A stretch of 64,000 bases of DNA, from the NCBI GenBank assembly GCA_946414885.1, contig CAMKQH010000001.1, positions 233,675-297,674 on the forward strand, read 5' to 3'. Each line of letters begins with the position of its first letter. Within the stretch, counting starts at the first letter, position 1. The notes under the pieces were generated by a model. It saw only the letters and a list, made by a program, of their open reading frames with translations, made no database searches and had not been told where the DNA came from. Both the position numbers and the translations under genes were made by a program. This stretch comes from an uncultured Lachnospiraceae bacterium (GTDB taxonomy: Bacteria; Bacillota; Clostridia; Lachnospirales; Lachnospiraceae). Shown here piece after piece: positions 24,763 through 32,337 of this stretch.

Positions 24763-27204
24763 GTGGTTATGAAATATTGTATTCCTTTTGAGGAGATCAA
24801 AAAAGAAGACGTGGCGATTGCCGGTGGAAAGGGAGCCAATCTTGGGGAGATGACGGCGGCAGGAATTCCTGTTCCCAAGGGGGCCGTGCTCACGGCTGCC
24901 GCCTATGAGAAATATATGGAGGAAAATCAGATTTCTCCTAATGATTACGAAAGCGCGGAGAAGTTAAGAGAAGCCATTCGCAAGGGAAAACTGCCGGAAG
25001 ATCTGGAGAAGGAGCTGGATGCATATTATGAAGCACTGGGCGGACAGGCACGCCTCGCCATCAGATCCTCCGCGACTGCAGAGGATCTGGAGGATGCAAG
25101 CTTTGCAGGGCAACAGGAGACTTATCTGAATGTTGTTGGGTTGCAGGAAATCCATCAAAAGGTCAAGGACTGTTATGCCTCCCTATGGGGAGATCGTGCC
25201 ATCAGCTACCGGAAAAATGCAGGCTATGATAAGCAAAAAGTCGCATTAGCGGTTGTGCTTCAGGAGATGATCGAAAGTGAGAGCGCGGGCGTCATGTTTA
25301 CAAGTGACCCGTCAGGTGACCCGGAAAACGTACACGTGAATGCCTCCTATGGCCTTGGGGAGGCCGTGGTTTCTGGCATTGTCAGCCCTGATGAATATGT
25401 TTGTGACAGAGAAGGAAGGGTTTTAAAATCCGTCATTGGAAGCAAGGAATATCAGATTATTTATGGCGAAAATGGGACGGAGAAGGTTGCTGTTACTGAA
25501 GCGGCGCGCAGGGCGCAGGTGCTTTCTGAAGCAGAGATTTGCGCGCTTGTGGCAGAGGGCATGAAAATCGAGAAGCATTACGGGCATCCCATGGATATTG
25601 AATGGGCAGTGAGGAATGGCAGGATTTTTATTCTTCAGGCGAGAGCCATTACGACCATAAGTAGGCAGGAGGAACGGACTTTCACGGCGGAAGACTTCGC
25701 ACGGTATCCGAAGGTACGGCCCGCAAAAGGGAAAATGCGGGAGAACGTTCTCTTCAACCTAGAGAAAACGCCAACGCCATATTTCCCGCTGGATCATGAT
25801 TTTGGCGGGCTTGTGGGAGAACAAAAGGGAATCTTGTTCGAGGAGATCGGCATAAAGTTTGGTGACTGTATGTATCCGATTGATCAGGACGGCGTAAATT
25901 TCATGACAAAAAGCAAGCCCAGCGTTACGCGCAAGGTCTTTCAGATTCCGCGTTACGTAAAGATGGTCAATGACATGGATGAGAACGTCAGGAAGGCGGA
26001 TGCTTCGCTAGAGCAATGCACGGCAACGTTTGAAAAAGAAAAGCAGGCAGATCCCAAGACGGCACGAGAGATCGGAAATTCCTTGAAGCGTATGCGCGAG
26101 CTGATTGGGAAGACTGCCTATGACAGATTCTTATATGCACTTTTCCCAAATGCCATTGAAAGCATGCGGGTTAACAAGGAACTGAAAAAGCTGGGAGACA
26201 ATTTGAATTCTTATGACTTGTTAGAGGGACTGTCCTACGTTACGGCAGATATGAACAGGGAAATGGCAAAGCTTGCTGCATGGATTCGAGAAGATGAGAA
26301 AAGAAAGGAATGCGTCCTGACCGGTGAGTATCAGGAAATCTGCGCAGAGTATCCTGACCTCGCGGAACGTTTTGCAGCATTTTTGGAGCAATATGGCGGG
26401 AAATCCGATTTTAACTGCTATTGCTATATTTCGAAATCCTGGCGGGAGGAGCCGGACAGGTTCTTAAAGGTTCTTCGGCCCATGGTTAGAAAGGCAGAGA
26501 ATGGCGTGCCCACCATTGAGGAAGGGCTGGAGAAATATCAGGCGATTCTTGGTAAGGCCAGGGAACGCCTGACGGCAAAGAAATTCAGAGCCTTTGAAAA
26601 AAGGGCAGAGGTTCTCAGGCATTATCATTACGTGCGCGAGGCGACGCAGTATCTCTGGGAATCCGAATTTGAGTATTGCAGGGCATTGCTGCGTAAACTG
26701 GAAAAAATCACGGACCGGTCCTATGAGGATTATTTATATCTTTTTGCAGATGAATTCTTTGCCGCATGTGAGCATGGATGGACCGATATGGAACAGGCAC
26801 TTATGGAACACAGAAGAGCGATGCGTCCGATGGCCGTAGCCTATTGGCAAAAATCCATGAAGGATGCACTGGAAAACGGAGAGGATGGCATCTCTGGCAT
26901 TAGTGGTTCCGTTGGGCAGGCAAGCGGAAAGGTATGCATTGTCAAATCGCCGCAAGAGTTTGACAAGCTTCGTGAAGGAGACGTTCTGGTTTGCACCTAC
27001 ACGGATCCTGAGTGGACACCGCTCTTTTGCCTGGCAGCAGGCGTTGTGGTGGATACGGGAGGAACGCTCTCTCATGCGGCCATTGTTGCAAGGGAATATC
27101 AGATCCCGGCAGTTCTCGCAACGGGAAATGCAACCCAAAAATTAGTGGATGGGGATTTCGTCCTGGTAGATGGAACCGCAGGGAAAGTCATAAAGACAAA
27201 ATAG
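24763..27204 (+). CDS. PEP-synthase/rifampin-phosphotransferase-like dikinase
   Basis: 813 residues in three parts. About 1-310 is the PEP/pyruvate-dikinase ATP-binding domain (AGGKGANLGEMTAAGIPVPK, RLAIRSSATAEDLEDASFAG, GHPMDIEWAV). About 320-720 is a large helical middle region. About 725-813 is the swivelling phosphohistidine domain with GGTLSHAAIVAREYQIPAV, containing the catalytic His. This order is that of rifampin phosphotransferases and related dikinases rather than PEP synthase, whose PEP-binding domain is at the C-terminus. The substrate bound by the middle region is unknown. No rifamycin-associated element was seen upstream. GTG 24763 or ATG 24769 is the start. Confidence 0.85.
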   Translation: MVMKYCIPFEEIKKEDVAIAGGKGANLGEMTAAGIPVPKGAVLTAAAYEKYMEENQISPNDYESAEKLREAIRKGKLPEDLEKELDAYYEALGGQARLAIRSSATAEDLEDASFAGQQETYLNVVGLQEIHQKVKDCYASLWGDRAISYRKNAGYDKQKVALAVVLQEMIESESAGVMFTSDPSGDPENVHVNASYGLGEAVVSGIVSPDEYVCDREGRVLKSVIGSKEYQIIYGENGTEKVAVTEAARRAQVLSEAEICALVAEGMKIEKHYGHPMDIEWAVRNGRIFILQARAITTISRQEERTFTAEDFARYPKVRPAKGKMRENVLFNLEKTPTPYFPLDHDFGGLVGEQKGILFEEIGIKFGDCMYPIDQDGVNFMTKSKPSVTRKVFQIPRYVKMVNDMDENVRKADASLEQCTATFEKEKQADPKTAREIGNSLKRMRELIGKTAYDRFLYALFPNAIESMRVNKELKKLGDNLNSYDLLEGLSYVTADMNREMAKLAAWIREDEKRKECVLTGEYQEICAEYPDLAERFAAFLEQYGGKSDFNCYCYISKSWREEPDRFLKVLRPMVRKAENGVPTIEEGLEKYQAILGKARERLTAKKFRAFEKRAEVLRHYHYVREATQYLWESEFEYCRALLRKLEKITDRSYEDYLYLFADEFFAACEHGWTDMEQALMEHRRAMRPMAVAYWQKSMKDALENGEDGISGISGSVGQASGKVCIVKSPQEFDKLREGDVLVCTYTDPEWTPLFCLAAGVVVDTGGTLSHAAIVAREYQIPAVLATGNATQKLVDGDFVLVDGTAGKVIKTK

Positions 27205-27224
27205 TTTTTGTTTAAAACTTTCTA

Positions 27225-27253
27225 TTGACGTGAGTTAGATGGGAGTGTATTAT
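27225..27253 (+). promoter_or_regulatory. Promoter of the attenuator leader
   Basis: TTGACG 27225-27230, 17-nt spacer, TATTAT 27248-27253. Confidence 0.75.
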
Positions 27254-27470
27254 AAGACACAAATTATTTGGTGAGGCTAAAATAATGAATTTACGTTTGA
27301 CGAACAATTTGAAGCAAAGACAGAGAAAGCATAAGTTTTTGTAATCATACAGGAATCCGTATGGTTACAGGAGCTTATGCTTTGTTGCCGTACGGTGCTG
27401 TTAATATATTGCGAAACAGAACCGTAATTGATTTGGTAAATGACTAAGTCGATGCGGTTCTTTTTATTTT
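27254..27470 (+). promoter_or_regulatory. Leader-peptide attenuator upstream of a GNAT gene
   Basis: Parts in order: a 19-codon ORF (27285-27344) with its own ribosome site; a long hairpin with outer stem AAAGCATAAG / CTTATGCTTT (27326-27335, 27374-27383) and inner stem GTAATCATAC / GTATGGTTAC (27341-27350, 27359-27368) that overlaps the ORF's last codons; a second short ORF (27377-27427) just after AGGAG; and a terminator AGAACCG / CGGTTCT (27418-27424, 27455-27461) with extra inner pairing, then TTTTTATTTTT. The second ORF's stop lies next to the terminator's left arm. Ribosome position could therefore decide termination, as in leader-peptide control of antibiotic resistance genes (inference). 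Confidence 0.6.
27285..27344 (+). CDS. Putative 19-residue leader peptide
   Basis: ATG 27285 to TAA 27342-27344, after GGTGAGG with 8 nt spacing. The peptide MNLRLTNNLKQRQRKHKFL is strongly basic. Its last five codons form the left arm of the long hairpin that follows, so ribosome stalling there would change the fold of the leader RNA. No similarity is claimed. Confidence 0.5.
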   Translation: MNLRLTNNLKQRQRKHKFL

Positions 27471-27533
27471 TGCGTTATACCGTTAAGGGCCCGACGGAAA
27501 ACGATATTACAACAAGAAAAAGGAGGAACTAAC

Positions 27534-28049
27534 GTGAACGATTACGCGATCAGGGAAGTGAGAATGGAGGATGCCTGGAGATTGGCAGAAATATATTCTT
27601 ATTACGTTCAGAATACTGCGATTTCTTTTGAGTATGATGCTCCGTCAGCCAGTGAATTTGAAAACAGAATCAGAAATACGGTGGAAAAATTTCCATATTT
27701 GGTATGCGAAAAGGATGGGCGCGTGGTAGGATATACGTATGCAAGCGCATACAGCGTCCGGTCAGCATATGCATGGACGGCGACGACTTCGATCTACGTC
27801 GACAAGGATTATCGGAGACACGGGATTGGAAGCTTGTTATACGGAGAGTTGGAGAAAAGGTTGCGTGAGCAAGGGATTGTTAATGTTCTTGCAGGTGCGG
27901 CATACTGCGAAACGGAGGACGAATATCTAACGCATGACAGTTACAAGTTTCATGCCACAAAGGGTTATGAGAAAGTAGCCCATTTGAAGACCATCGGAAA
28001 GAAATTTGACAGATGGTATGATCTTATTTGGATGCAGAAAAAACTTTAG
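27534..28049 (+). CDS. GNAT acetyltransferase, phosphinothricin/methionine-sulfoximine N-acetyltransferase type
   Basis: 171 residues, GTG start after AAAAAGGAGG. It opens YAIREVRMEDAWRLAEIYSY, then VQNTAISFEYDAPSASEF, the pattern of the Pat/YncA-MnaT subgroup, followed by the acetyl-CoA loop DKDYRRHGIGSLLYGELE and FHATKGYEKVAHLKTIGKKF. Members acetylate methionine sulfoximine, phosphinothricin or similar amino-acid analogues. Its expression is probably set by the attenuator before it. The following gene starts 11 bp after the stop, so they form one unit. Confidence 0.88.
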   Translation: MNDYAIREVRMEDAWRLAEIYSYYVQNTAISFEYDAPSASEFENRIRNTVEKFPYLVCEKDGRVVGYTYASAYSVRSAYAWTATTSIYVDKDYRRHGIGSLLYGELEKRLREQGIVNVLAGAAYCETEDEYLTHDSYKFHATKGYEKVAHLKTIGKKFDRWYDLIWMQKKL

Positions 28050-28059
28050 GAGAATGACT

Positions 28060-28509
28060 ATGACAACAAAAGAAAAAGCGTTAGATTATTTTAGCAGGAA
28101 TTTTCACTGCTCCCAGGCGGTTTTGGCTGCGTATGCCGACAAGTGTGGCCTGACGGAAGAACAGGCATTAAGGCTCGGAGGATGCTTTGGAAGCGGCATG
28201 CGCAAGGGAGAGGTTTGCGGAGCGTGCACGGGGGCATTAATGGTTTTGGGAGCGTTGTACGGACAATGTGATGAAGCAGACCTTGAGAGCAGGGGACGCT
28301 CAAATAAGGTGAATGACGAGATGATGGACGGGTTCGCGAAGAAAATGGGTTCCTGTCTGTGCAGGGACGTCCTTGGGTGTGACGTCTCAACCGAGGAAGG
28401 AGTCCGGCACGCGAGGGAAAACAACTTATTTAAAGAGCTTTGCCCCAGGGTTGTGGCGGATGCCGTAGACGTGCTGGAAGAGGTTATTGCCGCAAATGAA
28501 TCCAGGTAA
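28060..28509 (+). CDS. C_GCAxxG_C_C family redox-type protein
   Basis: 149 residues. The spaced cysteine signature is complete: HCSQAVLAAYADKCGL, LGGCFGSGMRKGEVCGACTG with GALMVLGALYG, and later CLCRDVLGCDVST and ELCPRVV. This is the C_GCAxxG_C_C family (PF09719), proposed to be a redox-active or metal-binding protein; the reaction is unknown. ATG 28060 is preferred because AGGAG lies 7 nt upstream; ATG 28054 is too close to it. Confidence 0.88.
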   Translation: MTTKEKALDYFSRNFHCSQAVLAAYADKCGLTEEQALRLGGCFGSGMRKGEVCGACTGALMVLGALYGQCDEADLESRGRSNKVNDEMMDGFAKKMGSCLCRDVLGCDVSTEEGVRHARENNLFKELCPRVVADAVDVLEEVIAANESR

Positions 28510-28510
28510 T

Positions 28511-28610
28511 GTTTGGATAAAGTGCGTCAGATAATACTTGGATGAAGCATGTCAGATAACGTTTGGATGAAACGCGTCGGATAACGATTGGATGAAACAC
28601 GTTGAGCGGA
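28511..28610 (+). repeat. Four tandem copies of a 25-bp repeat
   Basis: Units begin at 28511, 28536, 28561 and 28586. The consensus is TTGGATGAAACGCGTC-type followed by AGATAAC. The copies differ at several positions but keep the 25-bp period, and the last is degenerate at its end. They start just after the stop of the preceding gene and end 43 bp before the next gene. No inverted symmetry or open frame explains them. Confidence 0.8.
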
Positions 28611-28653
28611 AGGGAACGAGGATTGAAAAAAAGTTTTTGTTATAGGAGGCAAT

Positions 28654-29169
28654 ATGGCAGATAAGGCGCTTTACGTACTGGCGGGATATGATGATGAGAC
28701 GGAAGCCGTTTTGGCAGGCATGCAAAATAAGCTTTATGAGTTGGGATTCGAAGGCGTTCAGACGATGGACATTCCCATGCATTTTACTTTGGGCTCCTAT
28801 GACTCGGAGCGCGAGGAGGAATTAAAGGAGAGACTCGCGAAAATCGGAGAGAGTTACAAGGCGTTTGAGGTCTCCTTTAATCACTTGGGGCTTTTCCGGC
28901 TTCCGACAAATGACGTGCTGTTTATTGCGCCGGAAGTCAGCAAGGAGATGCTGAAGCTGAAGGATTGCTTTCTGGATAACAAGGATCAGTTTAAGTGGTC
29001 GGCGCACACCACGCTTCTGATTGACAAGCCAGAGGTCATTCATGAGGCATTGCCTGCCGCCTTGGAGAATTTTGCTCCCTTGGAAGGCAAAGTGGCCAAG
29101 CTATATTTGTATGAGTTTTGGCCGACGAGGCACGTCATGACGGTGGAGCTTGTTGCAAAGAAAAACTAG
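28654..29169 (+). CDS. 2H phosphoesterase (2'-5' RNA ligase-like)
   Basis: 171 residues. Two HxT motifs characteristic of 2H phosphoesterases: PMHFTLGSY near residue 47 and SAHTTLLI near residue 117, placed about 70 residues apart as in LigT/ThpR. Such enzymes cleave or form 2'-5' or cyclic phosphodiester bonds in RNA or nucleotides. The start follows ATAGGAGGC. It ends just before a terminator, so it is probably a single-gene unit. Confidence 0.85.
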   Translation: MADKALYVLAGYDDETEAVLAGMQNKLYELGFEGVQTMDIPMHFTLGSYDSEREEELKERLAKIGESYKAFEVSFNHLGLFRLPTNDVLFIAPEVSKEMLKLKDCFLDNKDQFKWSAHTTLLIDKPEVIHEALPAALENFAPLEGKVAKLYLYEFWPTRHVMTVELVAKKN

Positions 29170-29184
29170 AATCACGTACTTTGG

Positions 29185-29219
29185 GGCACTTAACGGGAAA
29201 CCGGCCAAGTGCCTTTTTT
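29185..29219 (+). terminator. Rho-independent terminator
   Basis: Stem GGCACTT / AAGTGCC with an inner CGG/CCG pairing, then six T. Confidence 0.85.
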
Positions 29220-29248
29220 ATTGGTAAGGCAATGATGAAAAGATGAAA

Positions 29249-29277
29249 TTGACCATATTTTTTTATTTTGATATACT
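29249..29277 (+). promoter_or_regulatory. Promoter of the Nudix gene
   Basis: TTGACC 29249-29254, 17-nt AT-rich spacer, TATACT 29272-29277. Confidence 0.75.
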
Positions 29278-29334
29278 CATATATTATATAGAAGGAAAGA
29301 GGAAATTGGGAGCGAAGGCAACGGGGGATGATTT

Positions 29335-29772
29335 ATGGCTAAGAAAAATTTTTTCTTGGGACAACTTGATCACATTGAGTTTGTGGTGATCTTTACAAAG
29401 TATCAAAACAAATGGGTGCTTTGTTGGCATAAGCGCAGGCAGAGTTTTGAAAACCCCGGAGGGCACGTGGAGCCGGGTGAAACTGCCATGCAGGCGGCGC
29501 GGCGTGAACTGTATGAGGAGACGGGCATTACGGACTGTGAGCTCATACCGCTTTGGGATTATGAACAGCCATGGGATGACGGGATTCACAAAAATAATGG
29601 CCGGGTCTATCTTGCTTTGGCTCGTTCGCTGGGAGAACTCCCGGAAAGTGAGATGGGAAAGATTGAACTGTTTGACGGCGTTCCGGAGAACTTTACTTAT
29701 GACAGAAATGAAGCAATCAGCGATTTTGAAATGGTTGAGAACATGTTAAAGGCATGGGAGAAACATAAATAG
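29335..29772 (+). CDS. Nudix hydrolase
   Basis: 145 residues with a complete Nudix box GGHVEPGETAMQAARREL followed by YEETGI, and catalytic Glu residues in REL-YEE. Nearby residues (WVLCWHKRRQSFENPGG) are typical of MutT-like and 8-oxo-dGTP-type enzymes, but the substrate cannot be fixed. It has its own promoter and a distant downstream gene, so it is probably monocistronic. Confidence 0.9.
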   Translation: MAKKNFFLGQLDHIEFVVIFTKYQNKWVLCWHKRRQSFENPGGHVEPGETAMQAARRELYEETGITDCELIPLWDYEQPWDDGIHKNNGRVYLALARSLGELPESEMGKIELFDGVPENFTYDRNEAISDFEMVENMLKAWEKHK

Positions 29773-29922
29773 AAACTGAAAAAAAGCCTTTATTACGGGC
29801 ATTTTGGCAAACGTTAATCTGCGTTGCTTGCGTGGCATGCTTTCTTGCGGTAGGTTGGAACCATAGAAAGGGCCGCCAGGGGAGTGTTAAACCCGGCTGC
29901 CCGGAAAATGGAGGAAAAAAGA

Positions 29923-30363
29923 ATGTTTGATGAGACTTTGAAGAGAATTCGAAAAGAAAAGAGTATGACGCAGGAGGAACTGGCCATTAAGGTTCATGTG
30001 GCAAGGCAGACGGTTTCAAAGTGGGAAAAGGGGTTGTCCATCCCAGACGTGGATCTTTTACAGAGGATTGCCGAAGCACTGGACGTGGAGGTGAGTGAAC
30101 TGCTTGGTGCCCAGGTTCCCAAGGAGGAGAATCGCAACGAGGTCGCGGAGCAGTTGGCGAAGATCAGCGAGCAGATGGCCATCCGGAATAAGAGGGGCAA
30201 CGCCATCTGGAAGATGGTCAAGGCACTCATTCTTGTACTGATTATAATCCCGATCGTTGCGTGGATCCTGGCAGCCATCTTTAGCATGACACCCAGAGAA
30301 GGCAAGGTGCGCGTGGAAGAATCAGAGAAGATGGAATACGTTGTGGAGGAATTGGAGGATTAA
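29923..30363 (+). CDS. XRE-family HTH protein with one transmembrane helix
   Basis: 146 residues from ATG 29923 (GGAGG 8 nt upstream). HTH_3 domain at 1-62: LKRIRKEKSMTQEELAIKVH, ARQTVSKWEKGLSIPDVDLL. A coiled, charged segment follows, then a transmembrane helix at about 106-126 (LILVLIIIPIVAWILAAIF) and a short acidic tail. A DNA-binding domain anchored in the membrane suggests a one-component sensor. It pairs with the similar protein 130 bp downstream. Confidence 0.85.
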   Translation: MFDETLKRIRKEKSMTQEELAIKVHVARQTVSKWEKGLSIPDVDLLQRIAEALDVEVSELLGAQVPKEENRNEVAEQLAKISEQMAIRNKRGNAIWKMVKALILVLIIIPIVAWILAAIFSMTPREGKVRVEESEKMEYVVEELED

Positions 30364-30494
30364 AAGCCAGTCGTTTTGACGCGACATGGATGATTCGCTC
30401 GAGAGGAACGTTTGTCAACGTCCAACGATTCGCTGTTTGTGGGGAAGACGTTTTGGGTGGAATCTGCTATGTTTTTCCCAAGGAGGTGCACAAC

Positions 30495-31004
30495 ATGGAT
30501 ATGATCAAAATTGGGAAATTTATTGCACAGTTAAGAAAAGAACAAAATTATACCCAGGAGCAGCTTGGCGAGAAACTTGGCGTAACAAACAAGACGATTT
30601 CGCGTTGGGAGACCGGCACGTATCTTCCTCCGGCAGAAGCCTTGCTTTCCATAAGTCAAACGTTTGGTGTTTCCGTAAACGAAATACTGAGCGGGCAGCG
30701 ACTTGCGGAGGAAGATTACAAGCAGGCGGCGGAGGAGAATTTGACCCAGGCGATCAAATCGAGCAGCTTTACCCTTCGCGACAGGATTGAGTTTTACAAA
30801 AGAAAGTGGCTGAAAGATCACGTTGCCATTATGGTATTTCTTGGAATTTGCATCTTGGGAGTGGCCGCGACGGGATGCTTCCTTAAAAATGCGTGGATTG
30901 GTTACGGGGCATTTTTGCTGCTGATCATTGCTCACTGCTGGAGAAACAATGCCATGATGACGTACGTTGAGAACAACGCCTATGATGGCAAGGGAAATGC
31001 ATAA
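30495..31004 (+). CDS. XRE-family HTH protein with C-terminal membrane segments
   Basis: 169 residues from ATG 30495, preceded by AAGGAGGTG. HTH_3 at about 5-62: IGKFIAQLRKEQNYTQEQLG, TNKTISRWETGTYLPPAEAL. The C-terminal half has two hydrophobic segments (about 114-133, 137-150). Same architecture as its upstream neighbour but with a different sensor part. Such membrane-bound XRE proteins are common in Lachnospiraceae; the targets are unknown. Confidence 0.85.
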   Translation: MDMIKIGKFIAQLRKEQNYTQEQLGEKLGVTNKTISRWETGTYLPPAEALLSISQTFGVSVNEILSGQRLAEEDYKQAAEENLTQAIKSSSFTLRDRIEFYKRKWLKDHVAIMVFLGICILGVAATGCFLKNAWIGYGAFLLLIIAHCWRNNAMMTYVENNAYDGKGNA

Positions 31005-31016
31005 GTATTATGAAAG

Positions 31017-31048
31017 AACGCGCTGGCGGGGAATGCCGGCGCGTTTTT
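31017..31048 (+). terminator. Rho-independent terminator
   Basis: Stem AACGCGC-T-GGC / GCC-G-GCGCGTT (one internal mismatch), then TTTTT. Confidence 0.8.
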
Positions 31049-31130
31049 GTATTGATGGTTTATTTGGATCGAGGGCTATTCGGGCATGAAGGAAGCTGAA
31101 AAGAAGCTAAAAAGAAGTTGGAAAGATTCA

Positions 31131-31320
31131 TTTGTGCCTTGATAAGTGATTTCTTGCTCGTGGAGCACAAACTTTTGGACGAAAGGGGATGTTGATGGAT
31201 GGAGGAGCAGGGTGGAAATGAAGCTTTTGTGCCCTGACAAGCGATTTCTTCCGAATAAAGCACTAATCTATTGGTTTTCGGAAAAGATAAGTGGACCATG
31301 TGGACGGGGTTAGTGGTCCA
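31131..31320 (+). repeat. Gene-free stem-loops, TTTGTGC and TGGACCA types
   Basis: Stem-loop 1: TTTGTGC 31131-31137 with GCACAAA 31165-31171. Stem-loop 2 is a degenerate copy of the same unit: TTTGTGC 31226-31232 with GCACTAA 31260-31266; the segment after the left arm (CTTGATAAGTGATTTCTT versus CCTGACAAGCGATTTCTT) is clearly repeated. Stem-loop 3: TGGACCA 31292-31298 with TGGTCCA 31314-31320. They belong to a 1.1-kb region without genes that continues as the arrays at 31387. Confidence 0.6.
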
Positions 31321-31386
31321 AAATAATGCCCCACTGACCTCGTCCTCAGAGCTCATAGCCTACCGTTTTTTCTGATGAGGTCGAAA

Positions 31387-31635
31387 GCAACAAAATAGGC
31401 GAGAATTCGGGAAATTGTTGCTTCCGTAGGCGAAAATAGAAAGTAGAAGGCAACAAAATTGGCTGAAAACTGTGAAATTGTTGCTTCCATAGGGGAAAAT
31501 AGAAAGTAGAAGGCAACAAAATAGGTTGAAAACTGTGAAATTGTTGCTTCCATAGGCGAGACGGAATGCAGAAGGCAACAAAATTGGCTGAAAACCTAGA
31601 AATTGTTGCTTCCATAGGCAAACGAGGAAGAATAA
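31387..31635 (+). repeat. Hairpin array A: four 62-63 bp units with GCAACAA / TTGTTGC arms
   Basis: Units start at 31387, 31450, 31513 and 31575. Each has a left arm GCAACAA, a roughly 20-nt loop, a right arm TTGTTGC, then a purine-rich linker beginning TTCCATAGG. The arms are kept in every copy while loop and linker drift. On the minus strand the units are free of stops for long stretches because the + strand is purine-rich; I do not think they are coding. Confidence 0.85.
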
Positions 31636-31855
31636 ACGGCGAAATATAAAGAAAACTCTGTTTTCGCCGTACCACAGAAGCAAATGAGGAAGAAGGAACG
31701 GCGGAATCCAAGACAAACTCTGTTTTCGCCGTACCACCGAGTCAAAATGGGGAAAAAGGACGGCGGAATCCAAGGTAAACTTCGTTTTCGCCGTACTATC
31801 GCAGCGAAATGGGGAAAAAGGACGGGGAAAACAAAGAATTTGAAAAATTCCGGTT
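31636..31855 (+). repeat. Hairpin array B: 62-bp units with ACGGCG / CGCCGT arms, in phase with array A
   Basis: Units start at 31636, 31698, 31760 and 31822 (last one decayed), with an exact 62-bp period. The first starts 61 bp after the last A unit, so A and B form one phased array in which both arms change at once. Each B unit has ACGGCG, a loop of about 23-24 nt, then TTTTCGCCGT, and a linker ending GGGGAAAAAGG. Confidence 0.85.
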
Positions 31856-31862
31856 TGTCTGC

Positions 31863-31995
31863 GCGGTGCCATCCGCATTCCGCTACGCGGTGCCATCCGC
31901 CAAATGCTTCGCATTCGTCGGATGACGCGCTGGCGCGCTATGCAATCAGTCCGAAATGGGTCTGCTTGTGAGCAAGCTCCCAGCAGACCATTTCG
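31863..31995 (+). repeat. Intergenic repeat with GCGGTGCCATCCGC direct copies and a long palindrome
   Basis: GCGGTGCCATCCGC occurs at 31863-31876 and 31887-31900. Further on an inverted repeat CGAAATGGGTCTGCT (31952-31966) / AGCAGACCATTTCG (31982-31995) can form a 14-bp stem with one bulged G, and its loop holds a small GAGC-AA-GCTC palindrome. It looks like a dispersed intergenic element. No transposase is nearby. Confidence 0.6.
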
Positions 31996-32120
31996 TCCTG
32001 TTAGCGCACCGCTTGTAGAAACGCGCAACTTCCAATTTGTCGTGACAAAGCAGATCGATAGCGTTCGGTTTATTGGGATGGTATAAACATATCGGCAAGT
32101 TTGATTTTGTAACCGTATAA

Positions 32121-32149
32121 TTGACTTTCACCACTATTTCTGCTATAAT
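32121..32149 (+). promoter_or_regulatory. Promoter of ychF
   Basis: TTGACT 32121-32126, 17 nt, extended -10 TGCTATAAT (TATAAT 32144-32149). The leader of about 180 nt contains a degenerate 12-bp tandem repeat (AAAGTAACGCAA-type, 32234-32281) of unknown meaning. Confidence 0.8.
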
Positions 32150-32337
32150 TCCATAGTTAAAGTAGAAAATGTCATGCGGCCTGTTTGGAACGGGGAGTGT
32201 GGCATTGCGTAAATAATGTTAGGGATAACACATAAAGTAACGCAAAAAGTAATACCGAAGGTAATGCTAAAGTTACGCTTAAAAATGAAAACAGAGATAG
32301 CTTGTAAAATAAGGCTTTTGGAAGGAGATAAAACACC

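Noticed and set aside
27254..27470. M-box (magnesium) or other known riboswitch, suggested by GGTGAGGCT and AAAGACA
   Set aside because: The later conserved M-box blocks do not line up, and the leader ORFs plus terminator explain the region better. I could not run a covariance search.
31346..32028. Minus-strand frames with repeated FCCLLLSIF-type sequence over arrays A and B
   Set aside because: Same cause as above. No start signal, and the repeats pair as stem-loops.
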